Source of the DNA: Bradyrhizobium icense | GTDB lineage: Bacteria; Pseudomonadota; Alphaproteobacteria; Rhizobiales; Xanthobacteraceae | Direction of reading: 5' to 3' | DNA: 64,000 bases | NCBI RefSeq assembly: GCF_001693385.1 | Contig: NZ_CP016428.1 | Coordinates: forward strand, 7,554,001 to 7,618,000 | In this document: in pieces, positions 8,287 to 16,072 of the stretch | Layout of the letters: each line of letters begins with the position of its first letter | How positions within the stretch are numbered: the first letter of the stretch is position 1 | Made by a program: the position numbers and the translations under genes | Notes under the pieces: model-generated | Told to the model about the DNA's origin: nothing | The model's database searches: none | What the model saw: only the letters and a program-made list of their open reading frames with translations

Positions 8287-9363
8287 ATGCGTGCGATCAG
8301 GACCAACGCGATCCGCTCTCGCCTGAGCGTTCTCCTGGCTTTCCTTGCCGGCCTGTGCGCCATGGCAGGCTTCACGGCGAACAGCGCCTTCGCCGCCGAC
8401 GAACCTCGGCCTCCGCTCGCGATCCAGTTTTCGCTGGATCGTCCGATCGATGCCGCGGCGGCGCCGTTCGTGATGGCGGCAGCTGGCGGCCTGTTCAGCA
8501 CCGAGGCGCTTGCGGTCACGACCAACATCGCCAGCGGATCGCCGGACGCGATTGCGCGCGTCGCGGCCGGCACCAGCGATTTCGCCCTGGTCGACATCAA
8601 CGCATTGATGCGGTTTCGCGACAAGGACAAGCAGGGCGGCCCCAGGATCAAGGCCGTGTTCGTGCTGTTCAACAAGGCGCCCTATGCCATCATCGCCCGC
8701 AAGAGCCGCGGCATCCGTGCGCTGACGGACATTGAGGGCAAGACACTCGGCGTCGCCGAAGGCGACCTGTCGGCCCGGCTGTGGCCGGCGGTCGCGCACC
8801 AGAACGGCATCAAGATCAAGAGCGTGAAGCAGAGCAGCATCAGTGCCGCAGTGCGCGAGCCGATGCTGTCGGCAGGTCAGATCGATGCCGTGACCGGATT
8901 CTCCTATCTGTCGGCGGTCAATCTCAGGGATCGTGGCGTGCCTGCCGACGATCTGGCGGTGCTGAAATTCGCCGACTATGGCTGCGAGGCCTATGGTTTC
9001 GCTGTTATCGCCAATCCGGCGCTGGCGGCCGCCAAGCCCGAGGCGGTGAAAGGATTTGTGCGAGCCGTCATCGGCGGGTTGCATCTCGCGGTCAAGGACC
9101 CCGAACGCGCCGCGACCGAGGTCGCAAATCGCATGGACGGCGGCTCGAAGGATCTCGAACTCGAGCGGCTGCAAAGCATGCTGCGCGACTACATCCTGAC
9201 CAGCGAAGTGAAGCGCAACGGCCTCGGCGCCATCGATCCGGCACGCTTCGAACGCTCGATCGACCAGGTCGCGGAAGACTTCAAGTTTCAGAAGCGGCCG
9301 CAGGCCTCCGACATTTTCGACGACCAGTTTCTGCCGCCGCGCAACGGCCGGCTGATTGATTGA
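8287..9363 (+). CDS. Orphan ABC-type substrate-binding protein (NMT1/SsuA-like)
   Basis: 358 residues from the ATG at 8287, chosen because it gives a normal signal peptide (RSRLSVLLAFLAGLCAMAGF, cleavage after SAFAA). The mature part has the NMT1-like periplasmic fold: LAIQFSLDRPIDAAAAPF, ASGSPDAIARVAAGTSDFAL, and AVTGFSYLSAVNLRDRG. Relatives bind taurine, nitrate, sulfonates or thiamine precursors for NitT/TauT-type importers. No permease or ATPase gene is adjacent, so it must work with components elsewhere. The ligand is not predictable from sequence alone. Confidence 0.82.
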   Translation: MRAIRTNAIRSRLSVLLAFLAGLCAMAGFTANSAFAADEPRPPLAIQFSLDRPIDAAAAPFVMAAAGGLFSTEALAVTTNIASGSPDAIARVAAGTSDFALVDINALMRFRDKDKQGGPRIKAVFVLFNKAPYAIIARKSRGIRALTDIEGKTLGVAEGDLSARLWPAVAHQNGIKIKSVKQSSISAAVREPMLSAGQIDAVTGFSYLSAVNLRDRGVPADDLAVLKFADYGCEAYGFAVIANPALAAAKPEAVKGFVRAVIGGLHLAVKDPERAATEVANRMDGGSKDLELERLQSMLRDYILTSEVKRNGLGAIDPARFERSIDQVAEDFKFQKRPQASDIFDDQFLPPRNGRLID

Positions 9364-9745
9364 GCGCCCTCTCCTGTTCCGCCACGACGTGGATATAGCT
9401 TCGCGCTCTCGCGGCGCTGATCGCCCGAGGCTTGCATCTTCTTTCCCGCCCTCTCGTTCAGAGGGTGCACGGAAGACCGGGTGCTGGCTGCACCCGCGGT
9501 CTCGCGTGCAATTGCGCACAAAGAGCACGCACACGAGCATAGCCGCGCATTGAAATTTTCGTTTGTGCGCGCACCAAATCAGTTCGTAGGGCAAAGCGAC
9601 TTGTCCACCGTAGCTCAACGAGCGAAGGCGGAAAGCGTGCCCACCATCGGGAAGCGTGCTCGATGAGAGATGGTGGGCACGGCGCTATCGCGCCTTTGCC
9701 AACCCTATTGATCTCGCTTGGCGGCACGATGCCCCGCGCCGCGGC
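9364..9745. other. Intergenic region containing an inverted repeat
   Basis: No gene is supported. The main structure is an inverted repeat: TGCCCACCATC at 9639-9649 and GATGGTGGGCA at 9669-9679. It is followed by a GC-rich CGGCGCTATCGCGCC palindrome. I recall sequences like this (GGTGGGCACGGCGCTA) as dispersed intergenic repeats in Bradyrhizobium. The region lies between convergent genes. Confidence 0.55.
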
Positions 9746-10144
9746 TCAGGTCACGCAGCGGCCGGGCTGGAGCAGTTTTGCGACTTCGGTCAACACGCTG
9801 ACCGGCGGTTCGCAGGCGATCGTCGTCTTCGATTTGCCGGGCTTGTTGTCAGGCTTGGCCGGGGGCGCCGGGCGGTTCCGCGCCTCCTCCTGAACCACGG
9901 GAATACGTACCACCACGGACGTGTCCTCGAGGCCGACGGTCCGGATCGTAATCGTCTCGGTCTGGCCCGCCGCGGCTTTGACCGCCGCGCGGTCGGCCTT
10001 GGCGGCGCGGTTGATGTCCGTTCCGCTCGGGGTCGCGGCGAATTTCAGTCGGCCGGTGAGATCGTGGCCGGACGCGAGCTGAACGGCGCCAAACGTCCCG
10101 AAGACGGCAAGAAGGGCAAAAATTGCTTTGAAAATCTGTGACAT
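9746..10144 (-). CDS. Small exported protein of unknown function
   Basis: 132 residues from the ATG at 10144, preceded by GAGGG. A signal peptide (FKAIFALLAVFGTFGAVQLA) leads into a mature protein with the segment GQTETITIRTVGLEDTSVVV, a Pro/Lys linker, and a C-terminal motif with two cysteines (TIACEPPVSVLTEVA and PGRCVT) likely to form a disulfide. No family recognised. A minus-strand promoter would lie in the 110 bases upstream, next to a candidate plus-strand small RNA. Confidence 0.65.
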   Translation of the reverse strand: MSQIFKAIFALLAVFGTFGAVQLASGHDLTGRLKFAATPSGTDINRAAKADRAAVKAAAGQTETITIRTVGLEDTSVVVRIPVVQEEARNRPAPPAKPDNKPGKSKTTIACEPPVSVLTEVAKLLQPGRCVT

Positions 10145-10254
10145 GGCTCTGTGTCCCTCGCCCCATGGCGATCGCGGAAACAACCCGAACCGAGCCGCCG
10201 TAGGTCCGGCGCTTATCGATCACTTAACCGTGTACGAAAAATATTTGCGGCACC

Positions 10255-10369
10255 ATGGAACGACTCCGGGGGGCTCGGAGTCTTCCCGGCAGCCGGTTAT
10301 TCCCCCTGCCCCATTGACCGGCGACGTAGGGCGCGATCGTGGTGATGCCGATCGCGCCCTGCTTTTTTT
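10255..10369 (+). ncRNA. Candidate small RNA ending in a strong intrinsic terminator
   Basis: Between two minus-strand genes the plus strand carries three consecutive perfect hairpins: GACTCCG/CGGAGTC at 10262-10282, GCCGGT/ACCGGC at 10292-10322, and a 12-bp terminator stem at 10328-10360 followed by seven T residues. The loop of the first hairpin is a G run and the loop of the second holds CCCCCTGCCCC, so the two could kiss. The T tract exists only for the plus strand, where no protein gene ends, so a short transcript is the simplest explanation. The 5' end is a guess. A 20-codon open frame from 10255 is possible but unsupported. Confidence 0.5.
10328..10369 (+). terminator. Rho-independent terminator of the candidate small RNA
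   Basis: The stem AGGGCGCGATCG/CGATCGCGCCCT is perfect over 12 bp with a nine-base loop, followed by GC and TTTTTTT. In the opposite direction there is no T tract, so it does not serve the MFS gene whose stop lies at 10394. Confidence 0.8.
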
Positions 10370-10393
10370 ATTTTGACTCCACTCGAGCTATCG

Positions 10394-11668
10394 TTACCGC
10401 CCCGCCGCCCGCATCTCCTCGCTCGGCTTCACATCCTGCGAGCGGCTGTAGATCGCAACCGCCACGATCAGCACCAGCGTCAGCGTGCCGAACAGCGCGC
10501 GGTATGCCTCCTCGGTTCGCGCGCCGCTCGCCAGCGGTTCGAATGCGCCGATGATGATTCCCGACAGCGTCTGCATGCAGGCGACGCCGAGCATCACTGA
10601 GGTGTTCATGGTTGAGATGCCGCGGCCGATCAGGCGGTCGGGGAAGATGCCGCGGCCGTGAGTCATCACCATGGTGCTGGAGGCGGAGAAGAAGCCCATG
10701 GCGACGATGACGGCGACCGGCAGCCAGACCGGCGGGTGGGAGAACAGCGCCAGAATCGCAAGCTGCAAAATGATCGCCGAGGTGCCGCCGATCGCGATCC
10801 ATTTGCGGGTATCGAGCCGGCGGTCGAGCGGGCCGAAGACGAGCATGCCGGCCTGGTAGGCGACCACGGCGCAGAGCAGCACGTTGCCGGCCGCGATCGG
10901 GCTGAGGCCATGCACCTCGCGCAGGAACGCGCCGCCCCACAGGCCCTGCACGGTGAAGGTGCAGGCGTAGTTGCAGAAGTTCAGCGCCAATATCGGCTTC
11001 AGGCGCGGGTTGCGCAGCACCTCGATCAGGCCTTTGAGCATCTCGCCGGGCGGCTCCGCCTTGCGGCTCAGGAAGGGATGGCCGGGCGGAGCGTCGCGCA
11101 CCACCAGAAAGATCGCGACCGTGGCCAGCGCGGTGAACATGACGACGGCGCCGAACACCGGCCGCCAGCCGACCGCCTCCGACGCCCAGGCGAGCGGCGT
11201 GGTGGCGGCGAGGTTGCCGAGCAGGCCGATCGACAGCACGAGCGCTGTCAGCGTGGAAAAACGATCCGGCGGAAACCAGCGCGAGATCACCACCATGCTG
11301 CCGATCAGCATCACGCCGCAGCCGGCGCCCATCAGGGCGCGACCGGTGAGCAGCACCGGCCAGCTCGGCGCCAGCGTGAACATCGCACCACCGATGCAGG
11401 CCACGATCAGCATGCCGACCACGGTATAGCGCGGCCCGAAACGGTCGAAGAAGAAGCCGCACGGGATCTGCATCGCGGCGAAGCCGAAGAAGAACGCGCC
11501 GGTCAGCGCCCCCAGCGCTTCCGGCCCGATGGCGAGATCGCGCATCAGGTCGAGGCCGATGGTGACGTTCGAGGCGCGGAAAAAATGGCTGGCGACATAC
11601 GCTGTAGCCAGCGTCGCAACGATGATGAGGCCCCGGCGGTGGGGGAAAGGCCGCTCGGCAGGCTGCAT
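10394..11668 (-). CDS. MFS transporter
   Basis: 424 residues and about twelve membrane segments in two halves joined by a cytoplasmic loop near residues 190-220. The family motif between segments 2 and 3 appears as GFFFDRFGPRYTVVG, and the second half repeats it as GPLDRRLDTRKW. The start MQPAERPFPHRRGL places two arginines before the first membrane helix. Substrate is unknown; drug efflux or organic anion exchange are both possible. A structured RNA with a terminator lies about 125 bases upstream on the same strand, so this gene could be controlled by an attenuator-like leader. Confidence 0.85.
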   Translation of the reverse strand: MQPAERPFPHRRGLIIVATLATAYVASHFFRASNVTIGLDLMRDLAIGPEALGALTGAFFFGFAAMQIPCGFFFDRFGPRYTVVGMLIVACIGGAMFTLAPSWPVLLTGRALMGAGCGVMLIGSMVVISRWFPPDRFSTLTALVLSIGLLGNLAATTPLAWASEAVGWRPVFGAVVMFTALATVAIFLVVRDAPPGHPFLSRKAEPPGEMLKGLIEVLRNPRLKPILALNFCNYACTFTVQGLWGGAFLREVHGLSPIAAGNVLLCAVVAYQAGMLVFGPLDRRLDTRKWIAIGGTSAIILQLAILALFSHPPVWLPVAVIVAMGFFSASSTMVMTHGRGIFPDRLIGRGISTMNTSVMLGVACMQTLSGIIIGAFEPLASGARTEEAYRALFGTLTLVLIVAVAIYSRSQDVKPSEEMRAAGR

Positions 11669-11792
11669 CGGTGAAGGGACGTTTCCGTTTATTTTCTCGT
11701 TGCGGCGAGCCTATGCGGGCGCGGCACATAGTTCAACAAGCAATCGAACCCGATTGGCAGCCTCCACGTGGTGCGTGCATGGCCCTTGCCCG

Positions 11793-11824
11793 AAAAAAAT
11801 CCGGCGCGCAGGTGGCGCGCCGGA
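11793..11824 (-). terminator. Rho-independent terminator
   Basis: A 10-bp perfect stem with a five-base loop is followed on the minus strand by seven T residues. It closes the candidate structured RNA. The stem sequence is the same as that of the terminator downstream of phyR (14888-14923), so both may belong to a common local terminator type. Confidence 0.85.
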
Positions 11825-11940
11825 TAGTCCGACCAGCTTTCACATCGAAGCTGGTGGCCCGAGCCAGGGGGAGGTGCCTGGCCGAGAACACGGTAATGCC
11901 GGCGGTCGCCGATCCCACCGCGTGGAATTCCGGGATCGGC
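11793..11940 (-). ncRNA. Candidate structured small RNA (or attenuated 5' leader of the MFS gene)
   Basis: Read on the minus strand, four perfect hairpins follow one another: a 9-bp stem GCCGATCCC/GGGATCGGC (11908-11940), a 6-bp stem GCCAGG/CCTGGC whose loop is CACCTCCC (11863-11882), an 8-bp stem ACCAGCTT/AAGCTGGT (11832-11855), and a 10-bp terminator stem TCCGGCGCGC/GCGCGCCGGA followed by TTTTTTT (11793-11824). A CCTCC loop is complementary to the Shine-Dalgarno sequence, as in several alphaproteobacterial small RNAs with C-rich loops. Open frames across this segment run through the terminator and are not credible. The 5' end is unknown and may lie further upstream. Confidence 0.6.
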
Positions 11941-12116
11941 AGCTTGTTAAGTAGAAGCAATCATACCATCGGCCTCACAAGCCGGAGGTGAACTGCTTCA
12001 CAGACGGCGTGCACAAAGACAGGCCATGCAGCGGGCGCTGCGGAATCCTTTCCAACTCTACGCAACAACGGCTCGGATCAGTCCCGCAGCCCGCGCTTCA
12101 ACCGACCAATCAGAAA

Positions 12117-12719
12117 TCATTCCGCAATGCCACCGCCATTGATCGCTCCGCGCGTCGCGAACGGCGGCAATTGCTGGCGGATTAGTCCCGGCCGCTCGGA
12201 CGGGTCGCGCCCGAGCGTTGCCTTCAAGTCTGCAAGCTCGATGAAGGCGTCGGCCTGACGCCGCAGTTCGTCAGCCACCATCGGCGGCTGGCTGGTCAGG
12301 GTCGAGACCACCGTAACGTGCACGCCGCGGCGCTGCACCGCCTCCAGCAGCGGGCGGAAATCCCCATCGCCGGAAAACAGAAACATCCTGTCGATATGCT
12401 CGGCGAGCTCCATCGCATTGACGGCAAGCTCGATATGCATGCTGCCCTTCACCTTGCGGCGGCCACTGGCGTCAGTGAATTCCTTGGTCAGCTTGGTGAC
12501 GACGGTGTAGCCGTTGTAGTCGAGCCAATCGATCAAGGGACGAATGGATGAATATTCCTGATCCTCGATAATGGTCGTGTAGTAGAACGCGCGCAACAAT
12601 GCGCCGCGGCCCTGGAACTCCTTGAGCAGACGCCGGTAATCGATGTCGAAACCAAGTGTCCTGGCGGTCGCGTATAGATTGGCGCCGTCGATAAAGAGTG
12701 CGATTCTGTCGGACGGCAT
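12117..12719 (-). CDS. NYN-domain (LabA/DUF88-like) protein with altered active site
   Basis: 200 residues from MPSDRIALFIDGANLYATAR. The NYN/PIN-like nuclease fold is evident: FIDGAN with Asp11, EFQGRGALLRAFYY, PLIDWLDYNGYTVVTK, and SGDGDF with Asp118 and Asp120. Family members usually carry acidic residues in a KGNMDIELAVDAM-like stretch; here residues 91-103 read KGSMHIELAVNAM, so those positions are His95 and Asn101. NYN proteins are thought to be Mg-dependent RNases. This copy may be catalytically weak or have changed metal binding. It stands alone, with about 320 bases separating it from the candidate structured RNA downstream. Confidence 0.82.
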   Translation of the reverse strand: MPSDRIALFIDGANLYATARTLGFDIDYRRLLKEFQGRGALLRAFYYTTIIEDQEYSSIRPLIDWLDYNGYTVVTKLTKEFTDASGRRKVKGSMHIELAVNAMELAEHIDRMFLFSGDGDFRPLLEAVQRRGVHVTVVSTLTSQPPMVADELRRQADAFIELADLKATLGRDPSERPGLIRQQLPPFATRGAINGGGIAE

Positions 12720-13052
12720 GATCAGACACTGGCCTCTCATTCAAGGGGACGCCGATGGAGCGAGCATTTGAAGGCTTGCCCGCACGTTGCTAGGTACCGA
12801 AGCTGACCGAGGTGACGAGGCAGGTGACGCCGACGATTTGGAGGAAAAATCGTACGATGCGCCGGTAATTCAATCGATAGGCATCCTGCCTCGACGCGCC
12901 AACGTTAAGGTACGTGCGCGCCGAGCGCAATTGTACCGAAGTAAGCCGCCGGTATAGAAACGGATGGACCGGCTATACAATGGTTTATGATCCGTTTCCG
13001 CGATGACGCCGCGGGGCAGACGTGATCCAGCCGAACTGCGACGCAGGCTGCG
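12720..13052. other. Intergenic region, no gene seen
   Basis: The 333 bases between the NYN and truncated haemoglobin genes hold no supported gene. The short open frames here lack ribosome binding sites and family similarity. A less GC-rich patch at about 12930-12990 contains TATAGAAA and TATACAATGG and may hold the promoter of the NYN gene or of an unseen transcript. Confidence 0.4.
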
Positions 13053-13613
13053 TCAGCCGCGCCTGGCGCCCGCGACGTAGCCGGCGGTAACCTCGCCCTT
13101 GTGGGCGGCGAAGGCTGCGAGGACCTCACCCTTCTCTCGCTTCGGCACCTTGAAGAAGTTCAGCGTCCGTCCGAGTTCGGCTGCCACCTCGTCGAATTCC
13201 GCAGGTGAGATCCGCAAGTTCCGGTGAGCCTCCTCGAGGCCGACCGGCGTCTTGCCGGGCCTGGTCGCGGTGAACTGGAACGGCCCGCCCGCAACGTTGC
13301 AGACCCACAGCGTCCGCATGAATTTGAGACCGGGCAGTCTTTGCAGGTTCTTGGTGTGCCATTCCCGCAGTTGCGGGTTTTTGGATTTTTGGCCGACGAT
13401 GGGATTCTTCACGATGGCGTCGCTGAAGTGATCGACGACCGCTGCGATGGCGAAAACGCCGCCAAGACGCTCATACAGGCTTTTCTCCGGCGTTGCGTCC
13501 TTGGCCTGCGCGTGGGCGTTATCGGCCGCGGCCAAAGCCGCCGGCGCGGCGGCGAGCGCCAGTGCGGCGACCACGCTGCGTCTGGAAATGGAATTCGAAC
13601 GAGCCTGTGCCAT
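13053..13613 (-). CDS. Exported group 1 truncated haemoglobin
   Basis: 186 residues. The N-terminus carries a twin-arginine-type signal (ISRRSVVAALALAAAPAALA) ending near residue 36. The globin begins at SLYERLGGVFAIAAVVDHF (residues 45-63), has WHTKNLQRLPGLKFMRTLW in the middle and the expected haem-ligand histidine in LEEAHRNLRIS (His130). Truncated haemoglobins bind O2, NO or CO and often detoxify NO. Most are cytoplasmic. Export by Tat would suit a folded, haem-loaded protein, although Tat use is inferred from the RR pair only. No partner gene is adjacent. Confidence 0.82.
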   Translation of the reverse strand: MAQARSNSISRRSVVAALALAAAPAALAAADNAHAQAKDATPEKSLYERLGGVFAIAAVVDHFSDAIVKNPIVGQKSKNPQLREWHTKNLQRLPGLKFMRTLWVCNVAGGPFQFTATRPGKTPVGLEEAHRNLRISPAEFDEVAAELGRTLNFFKVPKREKGEVLAAFAAHKGEVTAGYVAGARRG

Positions 13614-13840
13614 TGGTTATCTCCATGGTGCGGGTACGAAGGGCATTACCGTCCGGGCGCCTGGCGCTGAACCAGCTCGGTATCGTCCGGTGCCCATGGG
13701 TCGAGGCCCGTTGCGGCATCGGCGCTCTCCTCGCCGTGCCACTTGGATGGAGCTGAGGGAGAAACGTTCCTGATAAACCGGGCCAAGCGGGCGTTTTGTG
13801 CGCCGTAGCTAGCGCCGCGCCGGAAGCGCATCGGAATGCA

Positions 13841-14833
13841 TTAGCTGGCCTGCCGACCCCTTTGCAGGACACCTTTCACGGCTTTCCACGCCGGCGCGAA
13901 GACGAATCCGACGACAGGAATCGATGCGGCGCCGATCAGTAATCCGATGACACCGGAGATGGCGGCCTCAACCGCCCATTCGACAATCGCGGCGATGGGC
14001 GGCACCGCATGTGCCGCAGCCTCCGCCGCCGCCTTGACGGCGTGTTCGATCGCGGGCGGGCCGTAGACTTCGAGGCCATGCAGGATGATGCCGCCACCAA
14101 CCCAGATCATGGCGGCGGTGCCGACGACGCTGAGGATCTTCAGCAGCACGGGCATGCTGCGAACAATGCCGCGTCCGAGCGCGCGGCCAACAGCCGAGGC
14201 GCGGTCGCTCCGCGCCAGGGCCACGCCGACATCGTCGGCCTTTACGATCAGCGCGACCACGCCATACACGGCGACGGTGATTCCGATCGCCACGACCGCC
14301 AGCACGAGCGCCTGCTTCCAAATGCTCCCCGCTGGGAGCGCCGCCAGCGTGATCGCCATGATCTCGGCCGAGAGGATGAAGTCGGTCTTGACGGCGCTTG
14401 CGACCTTCTCGTCCTCGACCGACTGCGCGTTCAACGCCACCGAGCCGAGCTGGGCCTCATGCTGGTGCGCCTGATGGGGCATGACGGCCTCGAGTACCTT
14501 CTCCACCCCTTCGTAGCAGAGGTAGGCCCCGCCCAGCATCAGCAGCGGCGTGATCGTCCAGGGGAGGAAGTAGCTCAGCACCAAGGCGGCGGGCAGCAGC
14601 AGCAACAGCTTGTTGCGCAGCGATCCCGCGGCGATCCTGCCCACAATGGGAAGCTCGCGCTTCGGCTCGAACCCGATCACGTAGCCGGGCGTAACAGCGG
14701 TGTCGTCGATCACGACGCCTGCGGCCTTCGCGCCCGCCCTGGCGGCCTGGCTCGCGACATCGTCGAGGGAGGCTGCGGCTACCTTGGCGATACCAGCGAT
14801 GTCGTCGAGAAGGCCGATCAGCCCGATACTCAT
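13841..14833 (-). CDS. DUF808 (YedI-like) inner-membrane protein
   Basis: 330 residues from MSIGLIGLLDDIAGIAKVAA. The N-terminal stretch LLDDIAG and the following VIDDTAVTPGYV segment are typical of the DUF808 family. At least six hydrophobic segments follow, including LLLLLPAALVLSYFLPW and IGLLIGAASIPVVGFVFAP. A charged loop at residues 115-140 (QAHQHEAQLG) separates the halves. Function is unknown in E. coli YedI and relatives. Located downstream of phyR but beyond its terminator, so it is probably an independent unit. Confidence 0.85.
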   Translation of the reverse strand: MSIGLIGLLDDIAGIAKVAAASLDDVASQAARAGAKAAGVVIDDTAVTPGYVIGFEPKRELPIVGRIAAGSLRNKLLLLLPAALVLSYFLPWTITPLLMLGGAYLCYEGVEKVLEAVMPHQAHQHEAQLGSVALNAQSVEDEKVASAVKTDFILSAEIMAITLAALPAGSIWKQALVLAVVAIGITVAVYGVVALIVKADDVGVALARSDRASAVGRALGRGIVRSMPVLLKILSVVGTAAMIWVGGGIILHGLEVYGPPAIEHAVKAAAEAAAHAVPPIAAIVEWAVEAAISGVIGLLIGAASIPVVGFVFAPAWKAVKGVLQRGRQAS

Positions 14834-14887
14834 CGAATTCCAACTCGCACCATTGATTGCCGCCAGCCTTGCGGGTTGTGACACCGC

Positions 14888-14923
14888 AAAAAATCCGGCG
14901 CGCCAGTTGAGGAGCGCGCCGGA
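14888..14923 (-). terminator. Rho-independent terminator downstream of phyR
   Basis: The stem TCCGGCGCGC/GCGCGCCGGA has a ten-base loop and is followed on the minus strand by six T residues. It sits 31 bases after the phyR stop codon. Confidence 0.88.
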
Positions 14924-14953
14924 CCACTTCTACTCTACGCCAGAAAGCTCCCG

Positions 14954-15760
14954 TCAGCCAGTGGCCGCTCGCGGGGCGCGGTTGCGCGAATTGCGCTGGA
15001 AGAACAGCGCCTGGCTCGCGACCGCCGAAACCATCGCGGGCTGGAACGGTTTTGAGATCAGGAACGCAGGCTCGGGGCGTTCGCCGGTCAGGAAGCGCTC
15101 GGGGTAAGCAGTGATGAACACCACCGGCACCTCGAACGCGCGCAGCAATTCGTTGACGGCATCGAGGCCCGACGAGCCGTCGGCGAGCTGGATGTCGGCG
15201 AGGATCAGGCCGGGCTTCCTGTTCTTGGCGAGTGCGACCGCATCGGCATGGGTGCGGGCAACGCCGATCACGTTGTGACCGAGGTTCTTCACCAGGCTTT
15301 CGAGGTCCATTGCGATGAAGGTCTCGTCCTCGATGATCAGGACATCGGTGGCGATTTCAGCCGCCATCTCGCGGCCGGCGGCATCCGCCAAATGGCGAGT
15401 CTCGGCGATGTCGGTGTTGAGAATGAACGCCACCTCTTCCTCGGAGAAGCCTTCGAGCGACAGCAAGAGGAAGGCCTGCCGCGGCAGCGGCGTGATGTTC
15501 GACAGCCGCCGCTCCGGCGGCAGCGAGAGCGTCGCGACGTCAGGGTTGTCGTTGAGCGAGACCGAATTCCAGATCTGCGTGAACAGTTTGAACAGCCCGG
15601 CGCGCGGACCGAAGCGTTCGTCGAGCAGCGAGGAATCCTGCAGCAGGGCCTCCAGCATGGCGGCCACATAGGCATCGCCCGAGGCCTGGTTTCCGGTGAG
15701 CGCACGGGCATAGCGCCGCAACAGCGGCAGATGTTCAGCAACGAGCTGTGATCGGGACAT
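14954..15760 (-). CDS. phyR: General stress response regulator PhyR (anti-anti-sigma factor)
   Basis: 268 residues from MSRSQLVAEHLPLLRRYARA; AAGGA ten bases upstream supports this ATG, and a start two codons earlier is possible. Residues 1-130 form a sigma-like domain resembling ECF regions 2 and 4 (FTQIWNSVSL; PLPRQAFLLLSLEGFSEEEV). Residues 138-258 are a receiver with the acidic pair in LIIEDETF and the phosphoryl acceptor Asp189 in ILADIQLADG. On phosphorylation PhyR binds NepR and frees EcfG. It is divergent from nepR-ecfG, the usual arrangement. Confidence 0.96.
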   Translation of the reverse strand: MSRSQLVAEHLPLLRRYARALTGNQASGDAYVAAMLEALLQDSSLLDERFGPRAGLFKLFTQIWNSVSLNDNPDVATLSLPPERRLSNITPLPRQAFLLLSLEGFSEEEVAFILNTDIAETRHLADAAGREMAAEIATDVLIIEDETFIAMDLESLVKNLGHNVIGVARTHADAVALAKNRKPGLILADIQLADGSSGLDAVNELLRAFEVPVVFITAYPERFLTGERPEPAFLISKPFQPAMVSAVASQALFFQRNSRNRAPRAATG

Positions 15761-16072
15761 CCCCATTCATCCTTGTCTAGGGCCGTATTCTTGGCCGTAC
15801 TTAGGGTCGCATCTGGGCGGACGTAACCTCGAGCGCCGCGTCCGGCGCCAATTTAAGCATTCTCAAACCATTGATTCGGGGGGACCCGGTTCCCCTGTCA
15901 CCCCGACTACTCGCGGAATGCAAAAAAGTTCCAGAAAAAGTTCCCAGATTTCGGAACCTTCCGCAGATATTCGCATTAGCCTTTGACCTATAACGCGGCG
16001 GCCTAGGCCCAATTTCGAGGTAACCTCTTGAAACCACAGAGAATTAACTCTCGGGGAAGCGTGGATCAGACC
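15761..16072. other. Divergent phyR / nepR-ecfG control region
   Basis: No protein gene is supported in these 312 bases. The region has several GGAAC elements on both strands, the -35 hallmark of EcfG-type promoters. On the minus strand two GGAAC copies lie close together at about 15922-15946, and another at 15889-15893. None has a perfect CGTT -10 at 16-17 bases; the best fit is listed separately. Confidence 0.5.
15953..15977 (+). promoter_or_regulatory. Candidate EcfG-dependent promoter of nepR-ecfG
   Basis: GGAAC at 15953-15957 is followed after 16 bases by CATT at 15974-15977. The alphaproteobacterial general stress consensus is GGAAC-N16/17-CGTT, so this has one mismatch in the -10. It lies about 95 bases upstream of the nepR start and would allow autoregulation. 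Confidence 0.45.

Noticed and set aside
10145..10254. Known small RNAs (6S, SRP RNA, tmRNA) at the plus-strand RNA candidate
   Set aside because: None of their conserved segments could be recognised; it is kept only as an unnamed candidate.
10658..11674. Plus-strand open frame of 338 codons opposite the MFS gene
   Set aside because: Antisense to a clear membrane transporter; composition (His/Arg/Glu/Gln-rich) is the usual mirror of hydrophobic codons.
11733..11960. Minus-strand open frame of 75 codons upstream of the MFS gene
   Set aside because: It runs straight through a strong terminator and three hairpins; the segment is better explained as a structured RNA.
13720..13790. GGAAC near the truncated haemoglobin gene as an EcfG promoter
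   Set aside because: On the minus strand GGAAC is present, but no CGTT-like -10 lies at 16-17 bases.
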